A stretch of 34,530 nucleotides of DNA, taken from NCBI GenBank assembly GCA_003218755.1, contig QHOK01000030.1, positions 36,195 through 70,724 of the forward strand. Direction: 5' to 3'. This document shows positions 1-6,093 of the stretch, one piece after another. Source of the DNA: Verrucomicrobiota bacterium. GTDB taxonomy: Bacteria > Verrucomicrobiota > Verrucomicrobiia > Chthoniobacterales > UBA10450. The first letter of the stretch is position 1, and the number at the start of each line of letters is the position of its first letter. The translations under genes were made by a program, and so were the position numbers. The notes beneath the pieces are model-generated. The model was not told the DNA's origin. It worked only from the letters and a program-made list of their open reading frames with translations, and ran no database searches.

Positions 1-347
1 GCGAAGGTCCACAACACGCGGCGCGTGAGCTCACCTGAAGAGTATTTCCGGGCGCGGCGATTTTGTTCAACGTTCAGCATGTGAAAGACCACTGACCACG
101 GACTACACGACTACGGGACTGGGGGCTTATAGTCCAGTTGTCTTGTTGTCGTCGTGTTTCCCGACACTGCTAGGGGGGCCGCCTGAATGGGTGCAAAAAA
201 GATTGAACACCATACGTCCGGGGGTTGTCACAGATTCGAATATTTAACCTTGTTAAATACTTCCCCGGATGCTACAACGCGTGACCGACATAGCATCAAC
301 GAATACAATTTACGGGACGTTGTCGATCCGAACCCCCCAAGAATTTG
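1..347. other. Intergenic region upstream of the sigma factor gene
   Basis: I see no convincing gene here. Positions about 88-121 hold degenerate GAC-rich repeats of about 7 bases (GACCACT, GACCACG, GACTACA). A weak promoter candidate lies at about 251-279: TTGTTA, a 17-base spacer, then TACAAC, upstream of the sigma factor gene. The match to consensus is poor, so the promoter is only a suggestion. The minus-strand ORF at 228-539 is a shadow of the sigma factor gene. Confidence 0.4.
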
Positions 348-1217
348 ATGAAAAAGAGTTATATGGCTGCTGAAGATAGCGATACCGGAATTAAGATTTA
401 CCTGCGCGAGATTGGGCAAATCCCACTGTTGACTCCGGACCAGGAGATCGAGCTGGCCGCGAAAATCAAAAAGGGCGATCGCGAAGCGCGAGCCCTGATG
501 ATCCGATCTAATCTGCGCTTGGTGGTAAAAATCGCGCATGATTACGCGAATCTAGGGCTCCCGCTCCTCGACCTGATTTCCGAAGGTAACATCGGCCTGA
601 TGAAAGCGGTGGAACGTTTTGATCCTGCTAAAGGCGGAAAGCTCAGCACGTACGCCGCGTGGTGGATCAAGCAGTCCATCAAGCGCGCGCTGGCGAACCA
701 GAGCAAGACGATCCGTCTGCCCGTGCATCTGGTGGACAAGATCTCCAAGATGCGCCGGGTTTCGCTGCAAATGAGTGAGGAGCTGGGCCGTGAACCGACG
801 GACGAGGAACTCGGTGACGAAATCGGCATTGCGAGCGGAAAAGTTTCGCAACTCAAGACCGTGTCAATCCGTCCGGCTTCACTCGATGCACCGATCAGCG
901 ACGATGACTCCACGGAGTTCGGTGAAATTGTCGGCGACGAGGAAGCTCAAACGCCCTTCGAATTATTGCGTGATAAAAATCTCCGCAATGAAGTCGGCGG
1001 TTTGCTCGATGTGTTGGATGATCGCGAGAAGAAGATCATTTTCCAGCGATTTGGCCTGGACGGCGGCAAGCCCAAGACGCTCGAAGAAGTCGGCAAGAAA
1101 TTCGGTGTTACACGAGAACGGATTCGGCAGTTGCAGAATATCGCCCTCTCGAAACTTCGCCGTGCGCTCAGCAAGAAAGAGCGCCCGGTGGATGTCGAGT
1201 TGCCGGTCGAAGCGTAG
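348..1217 (+). CDS. RNA polymerase sigma factor, RpoD/SigA-like (sigma-70 family)
   Basis: This is a sigma-70 family promoter-recognition subunit that directs core RNA polymerase to -10/-35 promoters. In order, it shows region 1.2 (IKIYLREIGQIPLLT), region 2 with the -10 recognition and melting helix (KLSTYAAWWIKQSIKRAL), region 3 (ISKMRRVSLQMSEELGREPT), and region 4 with the -35 helix-turn-helix (TLEEVGKKFGVTRERIRQL). At 289 residues it lacks a long region 1.1, so it resembles short primary or group 2 sigmas (RpoD/RpoS/RpoH grade). Whether it is the principal sigma cannot be decided from one window. The track starts at a TTG at 345. ATG 348 is chosen here. ATG 363, preceded by AAAGAG, is an equally possible start. 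Confidence 0.93.
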   Translation: MKKSYMAAEDSDTGIKIYLREIGQIPLLTPDQEIELAAKIKKGDREARALMIRSNLRLVVKIAHDYANLGLPLLDLISEGNIGLMKAVERFDPAKGGKLSTYAAWWIKQSIKRALANQSKTIRLPVHLVDKISKMRRVSLQMSEELGREPTDEELGDEIGIASGKVSQLKTVSIRPASLDAPISDDDSTEFGEIVGDEEAQTPFELLRDKNLRNEVGGLLDVLDDREKKIIFQRFGLDGGKPKTLEEVGKKFGVTRERIRQLQNIALSKLRRALSKKERPVDVELPVEA

Positions 1218-1220
1218 GAG

Positions 1221-1304
1221 ACTGTAGGCGCTTCCTTGTGGAAAGCGCGACACTGATCTACTAAACACGCACGCGGTGCGCCGCTCACAGCCCGGCGGCT
1301 ACAA
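1221..1304. repeat. Palindromic repeat/hairpin after the sigma factor gene, possible bidirectional terminator
   Basis: A hairpin begins 11 bases after the sigma factor stop codon. GCGCTTCC pairs with GGAAAGCGC (one bulged A) around a TTGT loop at 1228-1248. The whole block opens with TGTAG (1223-1227) and closes with CTACA (1299-1303), an end pattern shared with the palindromes at 7414-7478 and 34066-34148. It lies between two convergent genes (sigma factor plus, pyruvate kinase minus), where a two-way terminator would fit. No strong T tract follows the stem, so a REP-like repeat is at least as likely. Confidence 0.5.
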
Positions 1305-2627
1305 TTATTTTACCACGCGCAGCTGAATGGAATCGATCAGCGCCCGCCCCATGCGCACGTCGCTGATGATCACCATGCGATTTCCGGGCGCAGCAAGTTT
1401 TTTCGCGCGCAAGAATTTCTCCGCTGACGCAATGGTCTCGTCTGGGTCTCCGGTAAAATGGATGCGAACGGGAAATGTTCCCCAATAAAGCGCCAGCTGC
1501 CGATATACTTGTTCGCTTGGGGTGAAGGCAAAGATCGGCGCGCGCTGCGGACGCAAATTCGACGCATAACGCGCCATCCTCCCATGCACGGTAAAGACGA
1601 TCAGTTTCGAATCTTCCAGCGAGTTCGCCAGCGCGACGGCTGAAGCAACGGTCTTTTGTCGAATGTTTTCCAGCAGCGCATCTTTCGCATAACCTGCGCC
1701 TCCGCTGCGCTCGATGCGCATGGCCACGCGGTTCAGGACCTCAACGCATTCTACTGGATAGCGGCCGAGCGTCGTTTCAGCGCTGAGCATGAGAGCGTCG
1801 GCTTGTTCGAAAACCGCGTTTGCCACGTCGGTCACCTCTGCGCGAGTGGGAAGTCGATTTGTGATCATTGATTCCAGCAGCTGCGTTGCGATTACCACCG
1901 GTTTGCCCTGGCGAATGCATTTCTTCACGATTCGGCGTTGAATAATTGGCAGTTCCTCCATTGGACATTCGATTCCCAAATCGCCGCGAGCGACCATGAT
2001 CACGTCAGTACTTTCGATCATCTTATCGATTGATCGCACTGCCAATTGGTCCTCAATCTTTGCGACGATCTGCGCGTTGCTCTTTTTCCTGGACAGGAGT
2101 TGGCGCAGCTGTTCGATGTCGCTTTTCTCCCGCACAAAGCTTAGCGCCACAAAATCGACGCCTAGCTGCGCGCCGAGCGCAACATCGGCAATGTCCTTTT
2201 TCGTAAGCGGCGGCAGATTCACGTGAACACGGGGCAGATTAATGTGACGCCGCGAGCCGAGCACGGCAGGAGTCAGGACTCTGGTGCGCACCCGGTCTCT
2301 TCCCTTTTCCAGCACGACCAATTTGATCAAGCCGTTATCGACCAAAACCTTGTCGTCGACCCCCAAGTCCTTCACGAATCCAGGGTAATTTACGTTCACG
2401 GAATATTGCTCTTTGCTTTTTGTGCCGCGCACAGTGAACTCCAGGATGTCGCCCGGCGTTAGGTGCAGATCGGTTTTCATGCGCGGCACAATCTCGCGGA
2501 CCCATTCATGAGTAGCGTGACTCATGTTCAGCCGGAAAACATCCGTGCCTTTCTGGATTAACTGTCGCAGGGCCTGTGTCTTTTCTGTTGCCGGGCCGAG
2601 CGTGCAAATGATTTTGGTCTTCCGCAT
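1305..2627 (-). CDS. pyk: Pyruvate kinase, with internal loss of the DTKGPEIR active-site block
   Basis: The family converts phosphoenolpyruvate and ADP to pyruvate and ATP in glycolysis. Clear family signatures run along the protein: KTKIICTLGPATE, RLNMSH, the B-domain (VLVDNGLIKLVV), the lysine segment VAKIEDQ, the metal-binding segment IMVARGDLGIE, and TQLLESMI. Between RLNMSH and LTPGD only 18 residues remain. In E. coli PykF, as I recall its sequence, about 47 residues separate the equivalent points and include LLDTKGPEIRT. About 29 residues are therefore missing in frame, including the Asp/Thr that help bind metal and potassium. The total of 440 residues agrees with a shortened 470-480 residue enzyme. 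The gene may be inactive or altered, or an assembly error may have removed the segment. Family identity is certain; activity is doubtful. Confidence 0.9.
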   Translation of the reverse strand: MRKTKIICTLGPATEKTQALRQLIQKGTDVFRLNMSHATHEWVREIVPRMKTDLHLTPGDILEFTVRGTKSKEQYSVNVNYPGFVKDLGVDDKVLVDNGLIKLVVLEKGRDRVRTRVLTPAVLGSRRHINLPRVHVNLPPLTKKDIADVALGAQLGVDFVALSFVREKSDIEQLRQLLSRKKSNAQIVAKIEDQLAVRSIDKMIESTDVIMVARGDLGIECPMEELPIIQRRIVKKCIRQGKPVVIATQLLESMITNRLPTRAEVTDVANAVFEQADALMLSAETTLGRYPVECVEVLNRVAMRIERSGGAGYAKDALLENIRQKTVASAVALANSLEDSKLIVFTVHGRMARYASNLRPQRAPIFAFTPSEQVYRQLALYWGTFPVRIHFTGDPDETIASAEKFLRAKKLAAPGNRMVIISDVRMGRALIDSIQLRVVK

Positions 2628-2737
2628 TGCTTGAAAGAATTAAGTTTGTGGCAGCGAAAGCCAAGTCGCTTTTGACGTTTAGTAAATTGCTGCCAAATCG
2701 AGCGAATGCGTTCCGCCGGTCGCATTGTACACAAAAT

Positions 2738-2763
2738 GCGGCACGCCTTGCAAAGCGTGCCGC
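2738..2763 (-). terminator. Hairpin terminator downstream of the DUF4142 gene
   Basis: A perfect 9-bp stem, GCGGCACGC/GCGTGCCGC with an 8-base loop, lies 22 bases past the DUF4142 stop codon. On the minus strand it is followed by ATTTTGT, a short T-rich tail. It fits an intrinsic terminator for the DUF4142 gene. Confidence 0.6.
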
Positions 2764-2784
2764 GTCGCGCAACAAGCGTTTTAT

Positions 2785-3300
2785 TTATTTCAGCTTGCTC
2801 TGGGTTTCCTTGGCAAGGTCAAGATGCTCTTGGACCACTTTTGCTGTGTCCTCCGCAAACTTTTTCACGTCGGGATCACTCCCACCGTTTGCTTCCTCCT
2901 TGAATTCAGCCAGGTCCTTTCCGTGATCCTTGACCATCATGTCCATGTAAGCTTTGTCCGAGCTCCAGCTTACGGTTGGCTCTTTCGCCGGCAATTTTAC
3001 GTTCTTTTCCGCCGCGATCTTTTTTAGTTCGTCGTTGGCCTTGCCATGATCGGCGACCATTCGTTTGCCGAATGATTTAACGTCGTCGTTTTGCCCCTTC
3101 TGTTCAGCTAATTTTCCCATCGCGACTTCCATCATTCCGCCCTTGGCGGCCTTCTTCATGAAAGTCTTGTCCTTGGCGGTCAGCGAGGAGTTTTTGCCGG
3201 CTGGAGTGTCTTGTGCTGCGGCCACTCCAGCCAGGCTGAGCGCCACAATCGCCAGAGAAAGAATACAAAACTGCGAAATAACTTTGATTTTGGTTTTCAT
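2785..3300 (-). CDS. DUF4142 domain-containing exported protein
   Basis: This 171-residue protein has an N-terminal signal peptide (MKTKIKVISQF, then a hydrophobic stretch ending near VAAAQD), so it should be exported to the periplasm or outer membrane. The rest is a mostly helical, lysine-rich domain of DUF4142 type: TAKDKTFMKKAAKGGMMEV near the start of the mature part, then MVADHGKANDELKK and MVKDHGKDLAEFKEEA with paired His/Glu-rich helices, recalling ferritin-like bundles. The biochemical role of DUF4142 proteins is not established. The track start at 3333 adds 11 unlikely residues; ATG 3300 begins a typical signal peptide. The upstream leader can form two hairpins and a perfect terminator-like hairpin follows the gene, so it is probably transcribed alone. 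Confidence 0.85.
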   Translation of the reverse strand: MKTKIKVISQFCILSLAIVALSLAGVAAAQDTPAGKNSSLTAKDKTFMKKAAKGGMMEVAMGKLAEQKGQNDDVKSFGKRMVADHGKANDELKKIAAEKNVKLPAKEPTVSWSSDKAYMDMMVKDHGKDLAEFKEEANGGSDPDVKKFAEDTAKVVQEHLDLAKETQSKLK

Positions 3301-3322
3301 GGTTTTTTGTACGGTTGAAATA

Positions 3323-3392
3323 TGCCGGGACACCCCGGCAATTAAGAAATCGCAAAGGGGTGCCTGCTTGGACGCGGACGAATTGCGATTTC
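3323..3392 (-). promoter_or_regulatory. Structured leader upstream of the DUF4142 gene (two inverted repeats)
   Basis: Two inverted repeats lie 23-92 bases upstream of the DUF4142 ATG. The first is a compact hairpin, TGCCGGG/CCCGGCA with a 4-base loop (3323-3340). The second is a perfect 10-bp pair, GAAATCGCAA (3346-3355) and TTGCGATTTC (3383-3392), enclosing 27 bases. On the minus strand both would be in the 5' untranslated RNA. They could be a structured leader, a terminator of the TPR gene ending at 3457, or a dispersed repeat. No known riboswitch class was recognised. Confidence 0.4.
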
Positions 3393-3456
3393 CCTAACCA
3401 ATTCGTGCCGCCGTACGTGCCGCGACTGCCAGGCCGAGGAGAGATGCGAAGAGCGG

Positions 3457-4872
3457 TCAGACTCCGGAGATGTTCCTCGCGTACGAGCTCTCCACGCGTC
3501 TCGCCACGTCCTTGTAGCCGTAATCAACCTCGTAAATCTGCTTCATACAGGCGAGTGATTTTTCCTGTTCGCCCATCCGCTCGTAAACGAGACCGAGATT
3601 GTACACGATCTCTTTCTTCGTCGCGTCCATTGATAAAATTTCCTTCGAGACGTCCTCGAGTTGTTTGACTGCAAGATCAAGCATCTCAAGTTCGTTGTAG
3701 CAGCAACCGAGCAGATTCATCGCTTTCGGACGCGCATGTGGATTTTGCCGTGCGCGCTGCAATTCCGGCAAGGCCTCGCGAAAACGCCCGGCATTGAAGA
3801 GGTTTTCACCCAATTCAAACCGGAGCTGAAGATCGGTGGGATTCCGTGCAACACGTTCGAGCGCGTCGGCGATGACGATTTCTGCGCGCTTGGATTTGGC
3901 GGTCTTCAATTGCTCAGATCTTTTGCCATACAATTCATTTGCTGGATCGTGCGAGGAAAGAAACTCCTCGTGCGCAGCAATCTCCCGTTCGAGGCTTTTG
4001 ATCTTCAAATCCGAAGCCTTTCGAACTAATCCGGCGTCCGCGCCTTTGGTCAGATTGGCAGCATACTCATACCAGCCAATTGCTGCCTCGAAATCTTCCT
4101 TTTGCTCGTTCAATGCACCCAGGCGCCGCGCGAGATCGATGTTTGCGGGTTCCGCTTGGTGCAGCGCGTACGTTTCGGCAATCTGTCGGTCGAGCGATTC
4201 CCCGGTCAATCGCATCCGGCTCTGTTGTTCTAACGAAATCGCTATCTCTTTGTCCTTGATCAGGTCCCGGTAACTTTCAGCCTGCGTCCATCCACCCCGC
4301 TTCATGGATCCATGGGCCGAAGCGTCTTTGCCCAGACGGAGCGCTTGAGCATCGAGCGGATTTATGGCCGTGATTTGATTATAGATTTCTACCTCCTGGT
4401 CGTGGTCGCCAAGCTGGCGATACAAGCGCCCAAGCTCGTGCAGCACCTTGACGTCGCGGGGATTTTCCTCCAGCAGCGTCCGCAGCGCAAACACGCCGAT
4501 CTCCGGCCAGCCCGCGGCTAGCGCGGCTTCTTTCAAAACCAGATTTGCCTGCCGATTGTAAGGCTCCTTTTCCAGAGCCTTTTCCAGCATTTCAACCGCG
4601 TGTTTCGGGTCGTTTTTAATTTGTCGCTGCGCTTTCATCACCGTGATCGACGCAGTTGAGATGTAAAAAAAACTTTTCTTTGCCGATTTGCTTCTTGTTA
4701 CCTCGGTACGCCGCAATAATTGACGGCCCGTAAGAAACTGTGGCTCCTGCTTGAGAATTTCCTGTAAGAGTGAAATTGCGTAACCGAGGTTGCGCAACTC
4801 GATGGCGGTCACTGCCTTGAGCCAAAGATTGCGCTGTGCTTCGGTCAGTTCCTTTTCTGTTTTAGCAGGCAT
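3457..4872 (-). CDS. Tetratricopeptide-repeat protein
   Basis: This is a 471-residue helical repeat protein without an obvious signal peptide. TPR-like units recur along it: AVEMLEKALEKEPYNRQANL, VLHELGRLYRQLGDHDQEVE, AIGWYEYAANLTKGADAGLV, FELGENLFNAGRFREALPEL, and YNLGLVYERMGEQEKSLACM near the C-terminus. A charged, coiled-coil-like middle (KIKSLEREIAAHEEF...) separates two TPR blocks. Such proteins scaffold protein-protein contacts; the partner is unknown. The track start at 4929 includes a short segment from the repeat-bearing intergenic region; ATG 4872 (MPAKTEKELTEAQ) is the more natural start. Neighbours give no clear functional hint. Confidence 0.8.
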   Translation of the reverse strand: MPAKTEKELTEAQRNLWLKAVTAIELRNLGYAISLLQEILKQEPQFLTGRQLLRRTEVTRSKSAKKSFFYISTASITVMKAQRQIKNDPKHAVEMLEKALEKEPYNRQANLVLKEAALAAGWPEIGVFALRTLLEENPRDVKVLHELGRLYRQLGDHDQEVEIYNQITAINPLDAQALRLGKDASAHGSMKRGGWTQAESYRDLIKDKEIAISLEQQSRMRLTGESLDRQIAETYALHQAEPANIDLARRLGALNEQKEDFEAAIGWYEYAANLTKGADAGLVRKASDLKIKSLEREIAAHEEFLSSHDPANELYGKRSEQLKTAKSKRAEIVIADALERVARNPTDLQLRFELGENLFNAGRFREALPELQRARQNPHARPKAMNLLGCCYNELEMLDLAVKQLEDVSKEILSMDATKKEIVYNLGLVYERMGEQEKSLACMKQIYEVDYGYKDVARRVESSYARNISGV

Positions 4873-4937
4873 ACTCGTGCCGCTGACTATAGTTTCATTT
4901 CCACATGCCGTCACCGCAAATGGTGGCACGCCGGGAG

Positions 4938-5002
4938 TTCAGCGTTGAGCGCTTGCCGAGCCGTGCCAAGGCGAAGGCGGGTTGAGCGTCAGGCGTTGAG
5001 CG
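4938..5002. repeat. Degenerate heptamer repeats and REP-like core between the TPR and radical SAM genes
   Basis: Read on the minus strand, the segment contains CGCTCAA CGCTGAA near 4938-4953 and CGCTCAA CGCCTGA CGCTCAA near 4982-5002. These are 7-base units like those around the four-helix-bundle gene at 21.1-21.6 kb. Between them is CTTGCCGAGCCGT, a string that recurs at about 11978-11991. The segment separates two divergent genes and looks like a dispersed intergenic repeat. Confidence 0.5.
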
Positions 5003-5033
5003 ACTAGTCTTAGGTTAGCCGTCGAAACTCGGA

Positions 5034-6083
5034 ATGAAACGTGGCTTCAATTTCTCTGACCGCGCTCCGGTCGAATTGAGTGGCGGCGGGCGGTTTGTAG
5101 TGCCGCGCAAGGATTTCGTACCGGCTTACGTGCGGACGTTCGAAAAAGGCGTTCTTCAGCAACGTGCCACGGAAGCCGTAGATTCGCTGCGCTCATGCCG
5201 CGTCTGCCCGCGTGACTGCGAGATTGACCGGTTTAATAACAAGATCGGCGTGTGCAAAAGCGGCCGCCTTGCGCGCGTGGCCAGCGCGTTTCCGCATTTC
5301 GGCGAAGAAGATTGTCTGCGCGGGTGGAACGGGTCGGGCACGATCTTTTTCGGCTGGTGCAATCTGCGCTGCGTGTTCTGCCAGAATTTCGAGACCAGCC
5401 AGTTCGGCGAGGGCGCAGAAGTCACGGCCTCGGAACTCGCGGGTATCATGCTTGATGTGCAAGAGAGCGGCTGCCACAACGTCAATTTCGTCACGCCGGA
5501 GCACGTCGTGCCGCAGATTCTCGAAGCGCTCGTGATTGCCGTCGAGCGCGGCTTGCGTCTGCCGCTCGTTTATAACACATCCGCATACGACAGCCTCGAA
5601 AGCATCGAATGGATGGATGGCTTAGTCGACATCTATATGCCCGATTTCAAACTCTGGGACGCCGAACATTGCCGAAAATATCTTGTCGCCAGCGATTACG
5701 CCGACGCCGCGCGCGCCGTGATCGCTGCGATGCATGCACAAGTCGGCGAATTAAAAGTGGACGACAACGGTCTGGCATTGCGCGGGGTCCTCGTGCGCCA
5801 TCTCGTCATGCCCGGCCTTCTCGACGATACACGCGAAATTATGCAATGGATCGCTGACAACTTGTCGCGCGATACTTACGTCAACGTGATGGACCAATAT
5901 TATCCAGCCCACAAAGCCGAAACCGAACCGCGCTTCGCCGAAATCAACCGCGGCATTTCCAACGACGAATTCTGCAATGCCCTCGAACTAGCCCGCGCCA
6001 CCGGCCTCTGGCGCTTTGACACCCGCTGGCGTCACGTGATTCCGCACGGCGCTCCGGTTTGGCTGCCACGATTGCAAGGCTAG
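5034..6083 (+). CDS. Radical SAM protein, PflA-like (COG1313 type)
   Basis: This 349-residue protein has a canonical radical SAM cluster motif, CNLRCVFC (CX3CX2C), near residues 112-119. The motif binds a [4Fe-4S] cluster that cleaves S-adenosylmethionine. Ahead of it is a second cysteine group, CRVCPRDCEID followed by GVCKSG, typical of the COG1313/PflX-like group related to pyruvate formate-lyase activating enzyme. Later core segments include NVNFVTPEHV and VDIYMPDFKLWD. The substrate of this group is not firmly known; it is usually annotated as an uncharacterised Fe-S or activating protein. No glycyl-radical enzyme is nearby. The ATG at 5034 follows a repeat-rich spacer and has only a weak GGA upstream. 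Confidence 0.85.
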   Translation: MKRGFNFSDRAPVELSGGGRFVVPRKDFVPAYVRTFEKGVLQQRATEAVDSLRSCRVCPRDCEIDRFNNKIGVCKSGRLARVASAFPHFGEEDCLRGWNGSGTIFFGWCNLRCVFCQNFETSQFGEGAEVTASELAGIMLDVQESGCHNVNFVTPEHVVPQILEALVIAVERGLRLPLVYNTSAYDSLESIEWMDGLVDIYMPDFKLWDAEHCRKYLVASDYADAARAVIAAMHAQVGELKVDDNGLALRGVLVRHLVMPGLLDDTREIMQWIADNLSRDTYVNVMDQYYPAHKAETEPRFAEINRGISNDEFCNALELARATGLWRFDTRWRHVIPHGAPVWLPRLQG

Positions 6084-6093
6084 CGAATGCTGA

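Noticed and set aside
3315-3668. Plus-strand 117-aa ORF across the DUF4142 leader and the TPR gene end
   Set aside because: Half is antisense to the TPR gene and half covers the inverted repeats. No protein-like features.
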